Positions 51,654 through 63,100 of a stretch of 64,000 nucleotides of DNA are shown piece after piece. Origin of the DNA: Sorangium cellulosum (GTDB taxonomy: Bacteria; Myxococcota_A; Polyangia; Polyangiales; Polyangiaceae); assembly GCF_002950945.1 (NCBI RefSeq), contig NZ_CP012673.1:3514501-3578500 (forward strand). Direction: 5' to 3'. Each line of letters starts with the position of its first letter. Position 1 is the first letter of the stretch. The translations under genes and the position numbers were made by a program. Under the pieces are notes generated by a model. It saw only the letters and a program-made list of their open reading frames with translations, was not told the DNA's origin and ran no database searches.

Positions 51654-52478
51654 TCACCCGCCGAAGCCGCCGGCCGCCGCCCTCGAGAACGACGCGCCGC
51701 CCTGGCTGGCGCGCACCGCCGACTGGGAGAACAGCGCGAACGCCTTGCGGATCTCGGCCGCGTCGCTCCTCGGCGTCAGGATCCAGCGATCCTCGATCCC
51801 CATGTCGCGGAAGACCGCGCGGTAATTGGTGTTCCCGTCGTCGATCCCGATCGCCGCCACGATGTGGGCCTCGGCCCGGCGCATGTCGCGGACGAGCGCG
51901 CACACGTCCTTCGCCTTGGCCCACGTGGAGCCCGCGTCGGCCCCGTCGGTGATGAACAGCGTGACCGTGCGCGCGGGCACGCCGCTCAGCGCGAACTCCT
52001 GCGCCTTCGCGATCACCGTCCCGAGCAGCACCACGGCCTGGTCGTAGAGCGGCGTGCCGAGCTCTGGATCATAGTTCTTCGAGGTCATCTTCTCGGCCTG
52101 CGCGATCGGGCAATACGGGTACAGCACCGCCCCGTTCAGGTAGCGGTTGTGGGCGAGCAGCGAGTCGCGCTGCTTCGAGTCGGCGAGGGCGGAGACCACG
52201 AGGTTGTGCCCGTCCCGCACCGCCTGGGCGTTGCCGGCGAACTTGATGGATCCCGAGTCGTCCGGCATCACCGTCACGAGCACGACCTCCGACGACGCCA
52301 CGTCGTCCACCTGCACGCCGAAGCCGGCCTGGATCTGGGCGCCCAGATCGGTGATGTGCAGCGCCTGCATCGCCTCGGCGGAGAGCGCGCCCTCCTCCCG
52401 AGCCGCCTCGAAGAGGCCCTCGATGTCGATCCCATTCCCTTGGCTCGTCCCGCTCTTCGATTCGTTCTTCATGGTCAT
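51654..52478 (-). CDS. vWA domain protein (TerY-like)
   Basis: A 274-aa cytosolic protein made almost entirely of a von Willebrand A domain (about 65-255). The MIDAS is complete: DDSGS (Asp73-x-Ser75-x-Ser77), Thr142 in LGTPLYD and Asp178 in FITDGAD. The N terminus (about 1-60) is charged and helical, the C terminus Gly/Ser/Ala-rich. It resembles the TerY vWA protein of tellurium-resistance-type phospho-signalling modules. AAGGAG is 6 bases upstream of the ATG at 52478. Fourth gene of the operon starting at 56520. Confidence 0.88.
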   Translation of the reverse strand: MTMKNESKSGTSQGNGIDIEGLFEAAREEGALSAEAMQALHITDLGAQIQAGFGVQVDDVASSEVVLVTVMPDDSGSIKFAGNAQAVRDGHNLVVSALADSKQRDSLLAHNRYLNGAVLYPYCPIAQAEKMTSKNYDPELGTPLYDQAVVLLGTVIAKAQEFALSGVPARTVTLFITDGADAGSTWAKAKDVCALVRDMRRAEAHIVAAIGIDDGNTNYRAVFRDMGIEDRWILTPRSDAAEIRKAFALFSQSAVRASQGGASFSRAAAGGFGG

Positions 52479-52540
52479 CGCTCCTTCCTGCATGGCCCGC
52501 GTGGAGGCCTGTCTCCTCGGGGCTCCGCCCCGCGCCCGCG

Positions 52541-53587
52541 TCACGCGAGCCACCGCGCCATCGGGTCCGTGCTCTTCACGAGGTTCATCCCGGCGGCCGC
52601 GAAGCGGCTCAGCGCCTTGTCCGCCTCGGCGGTGAAGTCGGCGAGGAAGCCGCCCTTGCCGTCGGGCACGGCGACCGAGGACATGCAGTCGGTCATGACG
52701 TAGATCTTCTTCGCGAGCGCGCGGTCGGTGAGCGCGATCTCCGTCAGGATGTCCTCGATCGAGCTGCGCACGCAGTGGCTCGCCGCCTGGCCGGCGATGA
52801 TCACCGCGTCCGCGTGGAGCAGCGTCTTCAGGAACTGGGTGCTGCGCTGCGCGAGCGGCTGGCCGTCGTGCCGCGTGAGCACCTCGGGCTGCATCACCGA
52901 GTAGTTCTCGGTGAGCGGGTTGCCGCCCTTGACCTCCACCCACGACTGCACCCCGCGCGCGAACGCGTGGAACATCCGCGCCTCGTGCACAACGCCGGCG
53001 AGCGCGTGCCCGTCGCTCCCGAGGATGCAGTGCGGCGGCCACAGGTACAGCCGGTATTTGCCCGCCTTCTCGAGCTCCTCGCAGTAGTACCGGACCTGCT
53101 TCATCAGCCACGGGTAGCTCCCGCCGCACAGCCAGCGCGCCACCGCCGGGTTCGGCCGCACCTCGCCCGCGTCGATCTGCGCCGTCGTGATCTCGCGGTG
53201 CGCCGAGAGCGGCTGATCCTCGCGATCCACCCAGAACGCGGGGAAGAAGATCTGGTAAGCGAAGTGGGTGTCCATCGTGACCGTGATGTTCGTGATCGAC
53301 GGGAGGTTCCTGTAGACGAACTCGGCGATGCGGCGGCTGTCGTCGACCGCGCCCGTGCCGCTCCTGCCGGCGACGTAGAGCGAGCCCTGCGGGAAGCAGA
53401 AGTCCTTCTGCACGTCGATGAGCAGGAGGTGCACGTTCCGCGCGTCCGCGGCCGCGGGCTTGAGCCCGTGGGCCTTCTTCCACGCCGCCGCGGCGCCGTG
53501 CAGCGCCTCCTCGCCCGGGTGGTATCCCCACCGCTCGGCGTTCTTCGGGTCGTAGAAGGCGGGCAGCGGGAGCTCTGTGGTCTTCAT
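52541..53587 (-). CDS. Isochorismatase/nicotinamidase-like cysteine hydrolase
   Basis: A 348-aa hydrolase of the isochorismatase superfamily, long for the family (about 200 aa). The catalytic Asp58 is in LLLIDVQKDFCFPQGSLYV, the metal-binding DTH at 106-108, and the nucleophile Cys272 in IIAGQAASHCVRSS. Extra segments of about 100 residues lie between them (SYPWLMKQVRYYCEELEKAG, LYLWPPHCILGSDGHALAGV), as in nicotinamidase-related proteins. It probably hydrolyses an amide such as nicotinamide or a related metabolite; the substrate is open. It is third in the PP2C-kinase-hydrolase-vWA operon. Confidence 0.88.
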   Translation of the reverse strand: MKTTELPLPAFYDPKNAERWGYHPGEEALHGAAAAWKKAHGLKPAAADARNVHLLLIDVQKDFCFPQGSLYVAGRSGTGAVDDSRRIAEFVYRNLPSITNITVTMDTHFAYQIFFPAFWVDREDQPLSAHREITTAQIDAGEVRPNPAVARWLCGGSYPWLMKQVRYYCEELEKAGKYRLYLWPPHCILGSDGHALAGVVHEARMFHAFARGVQSWVEVKGGNPLTENYSVMQPEVLTRHDGQPLAQRSTQFLKTLLHADAVIIAGQAASHCVRSSIEDILTEIALTDRALAKKIYVMTDCMSSVAVPDGKGGFLADFTAEADKALSRFAAAGMNLVKSTDPMARWLA

Positions 53588-53652
53588 GGTCTCTCTCTCT
53601 CCTCTCAGGCGGCCCGCGACCGCGGGCGCTCGAACGATTGACAACGATGGAT

Positions 53653-55590
53653 TCACGCGATGCGAAGCAAGGTGATCACCTGCGCGTCGACGACGAAGAG
53701 CCCCTCGGGGCCGACGAAGAGCCGCGACGACTGGCTCACGAACGGCTCGGTGCCGGGGAACTGCCGCGCCTCGACGAGCGCGCCCCCGCGGACCTCGACG
53801 CGGACGACGCCGGCGTCCGTCGCCGAGAGCAGGAACCCCGAGGCGGCGCACTTGCCGGTGAGCGCCCCGAGCCAGGAGCCGTCCCCCGCCTCGGCGTCGG
53901 CCGCGGCCTCCACGGCGCCGTCCTCGCGCACGACCACGCAGCGGTGGACCGTGCGCCCCGCCTGCTCGGCCGCGAGGAAGAGCCAGGCGCGCCCGCGGCC
54001 CTTGCGGGGCGGAGATCCGGAGTCCGCGTCGAACACACACGTGGCCCCGGTGAGCTTGCCTCCGGGGAAAGGCAGCTTGACCGTGTCCTTGATCCCCGGC
54101 CGCTCGGCGTCGAAGACGAACGCGATCGAGACGTTCCCGGCACGGTAGAAGCCGAGCCCGAAGCTCGGGCCCACCCAGAAGATCGTCTGTCCCGCGAGCA
54201 CCTCGCCGAGGGGGACGGCGGCGGCCTCCTCGCAGGGCAGCGCCGCGGCGCCCGGCCTGCCGCTCCGCAGGAGCTGACCGCCGCGCGCCCAGTAGCGGGC
54301 GCGCGCGTTGACGTCGAAGACGGGCCTCGTGCCCACGCAGTCCACCTGGACGCGCTCCGGCGCGGCGCCCGGCGAGAGCACCACGAGCTCGCCGCCGCGG
54401 CCGATCAACGTCGCCTGCCCGTGCACCGCGAAGCGCATCGCGGGGTGGGGCGCGCCCGACATCACCACGGACCCGTCTTCGCGCAGGAAGCGCCCGTCCT
54501 CGTGGACCAGGGCCGCGAGCCCGCCCGCCCCGACCGCCGCCGCGAGGATCACCCCGCGGGTGCTCAGGATCCGCGTCGCGACGACCTCGCCGCGTGCCGC
54601 GGCCGACTCCTTCGCGGGGCCGGCGATCGAGCGACCCGCGCTCGCGCACGTCGGGCAGGAGGCCCGCGCGTGCTCCACGCCGCACGCCGGGCACCTCGTC
54701 CAGGCGAGCGACTCGAGCAAGCGCCGCGGGAACACCCCGCGCTGGTCCTTCACGAAGATCCGGTAGAGCACCTCCAGGAGGTCGTCCGGGAGGACCTGAT
54801 ACGGGATCGCCGGCTTCGGATACCGCACGTCGCGATCGAACACCGTGATCCGGTGGAGCGGCCTCGCGCATTGCGGCACCCGCGCCGCCGCGGACCGCGG
54901 CCGGAAGACGCCGCCGTAGGGGCCGACGCAGAGCAGGCTCTGCATCACCATCACGGCGAACGCGTACCAGTCGGAGCCCTGCGAGTACGGCCTCGCCAGC
55001 GACGGCCGGGGGAGGGAAGGGTCGCAGAGCAGCGGATCGACGAAGCGCTCGGTGAACACCTGGCAGAGGAACGGACCGAACTGGAAGCTGTCGGCGTCGA
55101 TGACGAACGCCTCGCCGCCGGCGACGAGCACGTTGAGATCGTTGAAGTCGCCGATCACCACCCCACACGTGTGGATCCCGTCCACGATCCGGTGCAGCCG
55201 CGCGAGCACCTCCGAGGCGGCGGCCGCCGTGAGCCCGCCCTGGCGCATCGACGGCTCGCCGTACCGCAGCAGCGGCTCCGCGCCGCGCACGAGGCGCATC
55301 GCGTAGCCGACGATGTGTTTCCTCGCCTTGTCGGTCGCGAGCTCGACCGGCGCGATCACCTGGTCCGGCAGCGCCCGCGGGAACACACGCAGCTTGTCCT
55401 GGTGGCGCTCGATGCGGCCCTCCGCGGCGCGCTGCTCGGCGTCCTGCCCCGCGTAGTCCGGGTGATCGGGCGTCTTCCACACCTTGAGCGCCCTGCCGTC
55501 GCCGAGGTCGAAGACGTCCGCCTCTCCGCCTTTGCCGATCGAGCTCCGCGGGTCGAGCCGGACCCGCTTTCCGTTCAGATACACGTCCAC
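53653..55590 (-). CDS. Divergent protein kinase with zinc ribbon and beta-rich C terminus
   Basis: A 645-aa protein. An atypical kinase domain covers about 1-300: SIGKGGEADVFDLGDGRALKVWK (G-loop and Lys36), catalytic VVIGDFNDLNVLV (IGDxND where HRDxKxxN is usual) and FVIDADSFQFGPF (DAD instead of DFG). Next comes a zinc ribbon (CPACGVEHARASCPTC, near residues 325-345). About 300 residues of alternating beta strands follow, resembling a beta-propeller (ILSTRGVILAAAVGAGG, LIGRGGELVVLSPG, AASGFLLSATDAGVVRV). Kinases of this type are paired with PP2C and vWA proteins in TerY-P modules. It starts at an ATG 66 bases after the PP2C stop. Confidence 0.85.
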   Translation of the reverse strand: MDVYLNGKRVRLDPRSSIGKGGEADVFDLGDGRALKVWKTPDHPDYAGQDAEQRAAEGRIERHQDKLRVFPRALPDQVIAPVELATDKARKHIVGYAMRLVRGAEPLLRYGEPSMRQGGLTAAAASEVLARLHRIVDGIHTCGVVIGDFNDLNVLVAGGEAFVIDADSFQFGPFLCQVFTERFVDPLLCDPSLPRPSLARPYSQGSDWYAFAVMVMQSLLCVGPYGGVFRPRSAAARVPQCARPLHRITVFDRDVRYPKPAIPYQVLPDDLLEVLYRIFVKDQRGVFPRRLLESLAWTRCPACGVEHARASCPTCASAGRSIAGPAKESAAARGEVVATRILSTRGVILAAAVGAGGLAALVHEDGRFLREDGSVVMSGAPHPAMRFAVHGQATLIGRGGELVVLSPGAAPERVQVDCVGTRPVFDVNARARYWARGGQLLRSGRPGAAALPCEEAAAVPLGEVLAGQTIFWVGPSFGLGFYRAGNVSIAFVFDAERPGIKDTVKLPFPGGKLTGATCVFDADSGSPPRKGRGRAWLFLAAEQAGRTVHRCVVVREDGAVEAAADAEAGDGSWLGALTGKCAASGFLLSATDAGVVRVEVRGGALVEARQFPGTEPFVSQSSRLFVGPEGLFVVDAQVITLLRIA

Positions 55591-55656
55591 GTTCGCCTCC
55601 TCCGGGCGTTATCCCGACAGCGATGTCATCCGACGCTGCCGCAGCTCCCGCGCGCG

Positions 55657-56520
55657 TCAGCCGCGCACAGGCGGCGCCCTCCGCACGACGACGAGCGTCG
55701 TGTCGTCGCGGAGCAGCCCGCCCTCGCGCGCGATCCGCTCTTCCTTCCACACCGGCCGCGTCACCGCGCGGTTGATGAGCGCGAGCCGCCTCCTCACCGC
55801 GTCCGGGTTCCGGAAATAACGATCGTCCTCCCAGAACCTCGAGAGCGGGCCGACCTCGCCGCCGCCGCCGGGCAGCGCCCGTGACGACGACTCCAGCAGA
55901 TCGACCGCGCCGTCGGTCCCGAGCAGGGCAGTCCGGAGCGCGCTCGACGGGAAGGCGCGGTGCACGGTGAAGCGCGGCGCCTCGCCGCCCGGCGGCCGAT
56001 CGAGCAGGCCGTAGCCGAGGTACGGCGGCTCGTTCCGCGGGAACGGGCCGAGCCGCAGGAGCTCCTCGCCGAGCGCGATCAGGCCGTCGCCGATCGAGAA
56101 CACACACGCCGTGTCGCCGGAGACCGCGAGGCCGACCACGGTGAAGAGGAAGTAGGTCGACACGACCTCGGCGAGGCTCCCGCCCATGCCGGCCGCCACC
56201 GCCCGGAGCGGCGCGAGCGCCCCGCGCCGCGCCTCTTCCCAGGTCTCCGGCGACTCGATGTCTCCGCCCCGCCGGAGCGCGCCGAGGACCTGCTCGGTCA
56301 CGAGCCGCGCGCCGAGCGCCGCGCCCACCTCGCTGCGCGCGCCGCTGCCGCAGCCGTCGCAGACCACCGCGACCAGGCACCGGCCCTCGGCCCGGAACGT
56401 ATAGGCGTCCTGGTTGGGCCGCCCCGTCGCGAGGTGGTCCGTGCCGGTCGCCGTGCCGCCGGCGAGCTCGAAGCGCGATCCTCCTCCGAGGTCAGCCAGG
56501 AAAGCGGCCTCGCACGTCAT
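55657..56520 (-). CDS. PP2C-type protein phosphatase
   Basis: A 287-aa PPM/PP2C phosphatase. Metal motifs seen are VVCDGCGSGARSEVGAALGA (Asp-Gly), SIGDGLIAL, LLGTDGAVDLL (TDG) and DDTTLVVV at the C terminus. It lacks membrane segments. The first half TATGTDHLATGRPNQDAYTF holds the usual NQDA. It removes phosphate added by the neighbouring kinase, presumably. First gene of the operon; AAGGG precedes the ATG at 56520. Confidence 0.9.
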   Translation of the reverse strand: MTCEAAFLADLGGGSRFELAGGTATGTDHLATGRPNQDAYTFRAEGRCLVAVVCDGCGSGARSEVGAALGARLVTEQVLGALRRGGDIESPETWEEARRGALAPLRAVAAGMGGSLAEVVSTYFLFTVVGLAVSGDTACVFSIGDGLIALGEELLRLGPFPRNEPPYLGYGLLDRPPGGEAPRFTVHRAFPSSALRTALLGTDGAVDLLESSSRALPGGGGEVGPLSRFWEDDRYFRNPDAVRRRLALINRAVTRPVWKEERIAREGGLLRDDTTLVVVRRAPPVRG

Positions 56521-57139
56521 GACAATCCCTTCTGCGCCCGGCGAGGGCGCGCCGCGGACCGGACGTTTAAGACACGGACCGATCAGGCCGTGGCGATCCC
56601 GACATGGGAGGTCCACGGACGATGCCGGCCGCGGGCGCTCGCACGCGACGAGCGCCCAGTTGCGTGTTCAAGATACACGAAGCATGGTGTCTGATGAACA
56701 CTATGTCAACCCCGATCGCCCGCGGGCGCGGGCGCCCGTGTCGTGGGGAGCGCGCGCCGAGGTGCGAGGCTCATCCCCCGGGGAGCTCGTCGCGCTGGCA
56801 CGCTGGCACGCTGGCACGCTGGCACCCTGGCACGAGCGCCCGACCGAGGTGGCACGCGAGCGTGTGCGCGGCCCGGTCGCTGGCGGCGATCCGCCCGGCG
56901 ACCGGATGGAGGGGGTCCACAACCACCGCGAAGCCGGGGGATCGCAGGTCGGCACGCGCGTTGCTCCGGCGTGTCGGGAACGTCCTTAGGATCTCGCGTC
57001 CGCCGCGCGCACGATTGGCTTCGGCACGACGGACGGCGCGGAGGTGAAGCTGGGGAGCGCGTTGTTGCTCTCCTGGAAGCACGAACTCGGGTGATGTCGC
57101 GCCAGCGCGTCGCTCGATCGAACACCACCGAACACGATT
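56521..57139. other. Intergenic region, divergent promoters
   Basis: About 620 bases between the PP2C operon (minus) and the RHS lipoprotein gene (plus). It includes the 8-bp microsatellite and less GC-rich stretches at 56660-56710 and 57120-57145. It should hold both promoters; no gene was recognised. Confidence 0.4.
56794..56833. repeat. 8-bp microsatellite GCTGGCAC x5
   Basis: Four perfect and one near-perfect (CCTGGCAC) copies of GCTGGCAC, non-coding. Confidence 0.85.
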
Positions 57140-60100
57140 ATGCATGAGATGCCGAGCCATGGGCTCACGCGACGAGATCCACCTTGTTCCCTCCGCGCGC
57201 GCGAGCGCCGTCGAGCGCTGCGTGACCCTCGGAGGCGCTACGTCCTCCTCACGGGCAGCCTGCTCCTGAGCGCCATTGCGTCCGTTCCTGCTTGCAGCAG
57301 CTCGGGCCCGCCGGACGAGGAGCTGTACGGCACGGTGAAGCTCGCGACGACCGGAGACGGCACGACCTGCGTCACGATCCAGCGCGGGACGCTCGGGACC
57401 GTCGAGGACTCGACGATCTGGGAGACGTTCCCGACCTGGACCGACTCGACCCAGATCCTCCGGACGGGCACCTTGACCGACTTCGGCGTACGGCACGCCG
57501 TCGTCCGCTTCGATCTCTCGCCGGTACCCTCACAGGCGACGGTCGTCTCCGCGACGCTGCGGCTCCAGCAGATCTACCGGGACGACACCAGCTCCAGCAC
57601 CATCGACCTGCACCGGATCACCTCACCCTGGTCCGAGCCGACCGTGACCTGGCAAGGCCTCGGCAACGGCGCCGCCTTCGACCCGGCGGTCGCCGCGTCG
57701 TTCCAGTCGCTCCCCGGAGCCGGCGTTCGTTCGGTGGACTTGACGTCTCTCACCGCGGCGTGGCTCTCGGGCTCCGCCCCGAATCACGGCGTGCTGCTGG
57801 AGGAGGCGCCGGTCCTCACCACCTCGTTCCGGAGCAGCGAGGACTCCGATCCTGCGAGGCGGCCGAGCCTCGAGGTCTGCTACACGGCCTCGGCGGCCTG
57901 CTCAGGCACGCTCGACGACGGCGACGCGTGCACGGTGGACACGTGCGACCCGGTGCTGGGCATCCAGCACACCCCCATCTCGACCGACGACGGCGATCCG
58001 AGCACGATCGACACGTGTGATCCGGCCACCGGCGCGGTGACACACGTCGCCTGTCCGGCGCTGGATCCGACCGTGGCCACCCGGCTCATCGACGCCGTGG
58101 AGTGCATCTACCAGGGGCCGAACGCGCCGCAGACGGGCGTGACCGCGACGATCGCGCCGGGCACGGTCGCCGTCGTCAAGGGCAAGGTCGCGACGAGAGC
58201 GGGTGTCCCGATATCGGGCGTCCAGGTGAGCGTGCTGGGCCACGACGTGGAGGACGCCGAGAGCTTCGGGCGGGTGCTCACGCGCGCCGACGGGGCGTTC
58301 GAGCTGGTCGTGCGGGGAGGCCAGCCGCTCACGATCCGCTACGAAAAGGCCGGATACCTGCCGTCGCAACGGCAGGTGCCCACCGCCTGGCAGCGCTGGG
58401 CCGACGCGCCCGACGTGGTGCTGATCGAGCGCGATCCGGTGGTGACGCCCGTCGCGCTAGGCAGCGCCGCGGAGATCCAGGTGGCGCGGGGGAGCGTGCA
58501 GACCGACGAGAGCGGGACGCGCCAGGCGACATTGCTCTTCCCCCCCGCCGTCTCGGGGACGATGACCGTGCCGGACCCGAACGGCCCGCCGGGAGCCATG
58601 ACGACCGTGGCCTTGCCGGCCGAGGTGCACGTGCGCGCCACCGAGTACACGGTCGGTCCGAACGGCCCCGAGGCGATGCCGGGGACGCTGCCGGCGGCGA
58701 GCGCGTACACCTATGCGGTGGAGCTCGGGCTCGACGAGGCGGTCGCCGCTGGGGCGACGAACGTCGAGTTCAATCAGCCCGTCCCGTTCTATGTCGAGAA
58801 CTTCCTGAATTTCCCTGTCGGGATGTTCGTGCCGCTCGGGTACTACGACGCGCAGCAGGGGATATGGGTGCCGTCGGAGGACGGGATCGTCCTCCGGATC
58901 CTCGACGTGACGGGCGGCGTGGCGTCGCTGGACGTCGACGGCGACGACGTGGAGGACGACGCGAGCGTGCTCGACGTGCTGGGCATCACCGCCGAGGAGC
59001 TCGAGCAACTCGGCGCGCTGTACACGGCGGGGACGAGCCTCTGGCGCGTCCAGGTGACGCACTTCACGCCGTGGGACGCGAACTGGCCGTTCGGGCCGCC
59101 GGACGACGCGGTCCCGCCCCCCCTCGGCTCCGCCGTGGCGAACGGCCTTCCGGACAAGCCCTGCAAGGCGACCGGCTCGATCATCGAGTGCGAGAGCCAG
59201 GTCCTCGGCGAGCGGCTGCCCGTGAGCGGCACGCCGTTCAGCCTGCATTACCAGAGCGACCGGACGCAGGGGCGAAGGGACCTGTACCGCCTCCCGATCC
59301 CGCTGACCAAGGCGACGGTCCACTCGAAGCTCCTGCGGATCGGCGTCGGCGTGACCGTCGCCGGGCGCAGCTTCGGGTACGCCCAGTCGTGCCCCTGCGC
59401 GCCGAACCAGGAGTATGTCTTCGAGTGGGACGGCAAGGACGCCCTCGGCCGCGACGTCGCGGGGAGGCAGCCGGTCGTGGTGGATATCGGCTACACGTAT
59501 GAAGGGGAGTACAAGAAGCCCAGCCGGAGCGGCATGATCAGCAGCAGGAGCCCGGGATCGGGGGGCTCGTTCGGCCGCATGGGCGGCGACGGGATCACGG
59601 GGAACAGGACGCGGCAGGACGTCACGCTGCACCGGAGGTGGGAGAGCACGCTGGGCGCCTGGCGCAACGACGCCGACGCGCTCGGCGGGCTGAGCCTCAG
59701 CGAGCACCATGCGTACGATCCCGTCAACTCGATCCTCCATCGAGGCGACGGCGAGCGGCGCACAGGCCGCGACTTGCCGGACAGCCTCCGCCGCGTGGCG
59801 GGCGAGATCCCCGCGAGCAGCGCCGCTGCCGCCGACGGCATCAGCGCCGCGTCTGCGTACATCGGCCTCCCGGAGGGCGTCGCGGTCGGGCCCGATGGCA
59901 GCGTCTATTTCCCCGACCTGTTGACGCTTCGCGTCCGGAAGATCGGCCCTGACGGGATCCTCAGCACCGTCGCCGGCGTCTACAATCAGCACGGATACAA
60001 CGGCGACAATCGGCCCGCCACGAGCGCGCTCCTGCGGAGCCCGGAACACGTCGTGATCGGGGCTGACGGGAGCGTCTACTTCAAGGACGGCTGCCGCATC

Positions 60101-63100
60101 CGCCGCGTCGCGCCCAACGGCATCATCTCGGGCGTCGCCGGGAACGGCGACTGCAGCCTCGCTGCCATGCCCGAGAACGTGCCCGCGACCTCCGTGCCCC
60201 TCGGCGACAGCGTCAACGCCATCTCGGTCGCGTCGGACGGCACGCTCTACATGGCCATGAGCACGCGTGTCCGGATGGTGACCCCCGACGGGATCATCAG
60301 CACGGTGGCGGGCACGGGCGAGGGAGGCCACTCCGGCGATGGCGTCCGCGCCACCGAGGCTCGCTTCGCCCGGATCTCCGCCGTGGCCGCCGCGCCTGAC
60401 GGCGGCTTCTACCTCGCCGAGTCCGGCGGCGCGATCGGCTCCGCTGGAAACTTCATCCGGCGCGTCGACCTGAGCGGGGTCCTCACCACGGTCGGGGGCG
60501 TCCCCGGTAACGCCGCACTGCAGACGGGCGACGGGGGCCCAGCGACGTCCGCGTTCCTCGGGTCGCCGCAGGCGCTCGCGCTCGGTCCCGACGGCAGCAT
60601 CTATTTCACGACCCAGAGGCTCGGTGATCACGACAACCCGACGTTGCGGCGCATCTCGCCGGACGGCATCATCACGACGCTCGCGGGCAACCGCGCCGCG
60701 TACCCGACGCTGTGCACCTCCGAGCATTGCGGCCTCGACGGGCCGGCGGCCCAGGCCTGGCTCATCAGGCCGCGGGGCCTCGCCGTCACGCCGGGCGGGG
60801 ACATCTTCGTCGCCGACGGCTCCGTGTCGATCAACTCGGCCATTCTTCGCCTGAAGGCGCCGTTCCCGGGCGTGGCGCCCGGCAACATCACGGTGCCGAG
60901 CGAGGACGGCGCGGAGTACTACGTGTTCGACGAGCGGGGGCGCCACCTCGCCACGAAGGACGCGCTGCTCGGGGTCACGCGTTACCAGTTCGGCTACGAC
61001 CCCGAAGGCCGACTGACGACGGTCACCGATGTCGACGGCCAGGTGACGACGATCCAGCGCGACGCGAGCGGCGCCGCGACGGCGATCCTCGCGCCCGCCG
61101 GGCAGACCACATCGCTCGCGATGGATGCGGAGGGCTACCTCTGGACGTTGACGAACCCCGCGAGCGAGACGACGACGCTGGAGTACTACCCGGGCACGGG
61201 CCTCCTCATGTCGATGCTCGAGCCGCTCGGGCGCCTGCACGAGTTCGGGTACGACGAGGGGCGCCTCATCAGGGACGATGATCCGGCGGACGGCTTCAAG
61301 ACGCTCAGCCGGACGGACACCAGCTCGGGCTACTCCGTCACGCTCACCACGGCGGAGGGGCGGACGCGCACGCACGCGATCGAGAAGCTCTCCACCGGCG
61401 GCGAGCTGCGCACGCATACCGGATGGAACGGCCTCTCGACCGTCGTGAGCATCGATCCGAGCGGAGTGAGCACGATCACGAGGCCGGATGGCACGGTGGT
61501 TTCCACGGAGGTGGCGGGAGACCCGCGCTTCGGCCTGCAGTCGCCCATCAACGGCAAGGAGACCTACACCACGCCGCTCGGGAGGCAGATGCAGATCACC
61601 CGAGCGCGCTCGGTGCTCCCGCCCAACGACGTCGACGTCACCTCGCTCATCGAGACCGCGACCGTCAACGGCCAGGTGTTCACGGACGTGTTCGACAAGG
61701 CGTCGGGCACCATCGTCCACACCTTGCCGACTGGACGGCACATCACGACGACCCTGAACGCACAGGGACGGGTCGCCGAGATCGCGGTGCCGGGCGTCCT
61801 TCCGCTCCAGGCGACGTATCATCCGAACGGCCGGCTCCATACGCTCGTTCAGGGGCCCAGGACGTGGACGTACACCTACGAGGACAACGGCTGGCTCACC
61901 ACGGTGACCCAGCCGCTGCATCACACCACCTTTATCGGGCACGATCCGGTCGGCCGGGTCACGCAGGTGACGCGGCCGGACGACGAGATCTTCGGCGCGA
62001 GCTACTACGCCGGCGGGCTCGTTCACACCGTGACGCCGCCGGACCGGCCCGCGCACACGTTCGGGCACACCCCGGCCTCCCTGCTCGAGGAGTACCTGGC
62101 ACCCGAGGCCGGAGGCATCGCCAGGGAGACCTCGTGGTCCTACGACCTGGATCGCCTCCTCACGAGCTCGACCCGGCCCGGCGAGCTGGCCACGGTGCAC
62201 ACGCCGGATCCGGTCACAGGCCGACCCATGCTCGTGACGTTGCCAGCCGGCATGGGCACGATCCAGTACGGCTATCACCCCACGACGGGCCACCTGGCGA
62301 GCATCGCCGGTCCCTCCGGGCTCTCGGTCGCGTACGGCTACGATGGCGCGCTCCTGACCAGCCGAACCTGGACGACCACCGGGACGGGGACCGGCCTGGG
62401 AGCGGTGCACTGGACGTATGACAACAACTTCCGGATCGCGAGCGAGCGGGTGAACAGCGGTGCGGCGCTGAGCTTCGGTTACGACGCGGATGGGTTCCTC
62501 AACCTGGCTGGCGGTCTCACGCTGAACCGCCACCCGCAGAACGGGCTGTACACAGGGAGCAGCGTCGGCGTCGTCAGCGACACGGTCAGCCCCGACGAGT
62601 ACGGCGCCGTGGAGGCGTACGTCGCGCAGGTGGCGGGGTCGGCGGTGTACGAGGTGAGTTATACTCCGGACGCGCTGGGGCGTATCGACCAGCGGGTAGA
62701 GACGATCATGGGACAGACCCACGCCTACGACTACGCCTACGACCTCGCCGGCCGGTTGACCGACGTGGTCCGGGACGGCGTGCTCACGGCGCACTACGAC
62801 TACGACGCGAACGGGAACCGCCTGGCGCGCACGTCGCCGGCGGGCACGGAGGGCGGCACCTACGACGACCAGGACCGGCTGCTCACGTACGGGACCAGGA
62901 CCTACGTGACGAGCCCGGCCGGCGACCGGACGAGCATGACCGACGCCGCGACGGGAGAGACGACGACCTTCACGTACGATCCCGGCGGCAACCTGCGGCA
63001 CGTCGAGCTGCCGGACGGCACGGACATCGACTATCTGATCGATGGCGAGGGCCATCGCGTCTGGAAGCAGCGGAACGGGGTCAACGTCCAGGGCTTCCTC

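Noticed and set aside
53638..55884. 748-codon open frame on the plus strand
   Set aside because: Antisense to the zinc-ribbon kinase, Arg/Glu-rich and without motifs.
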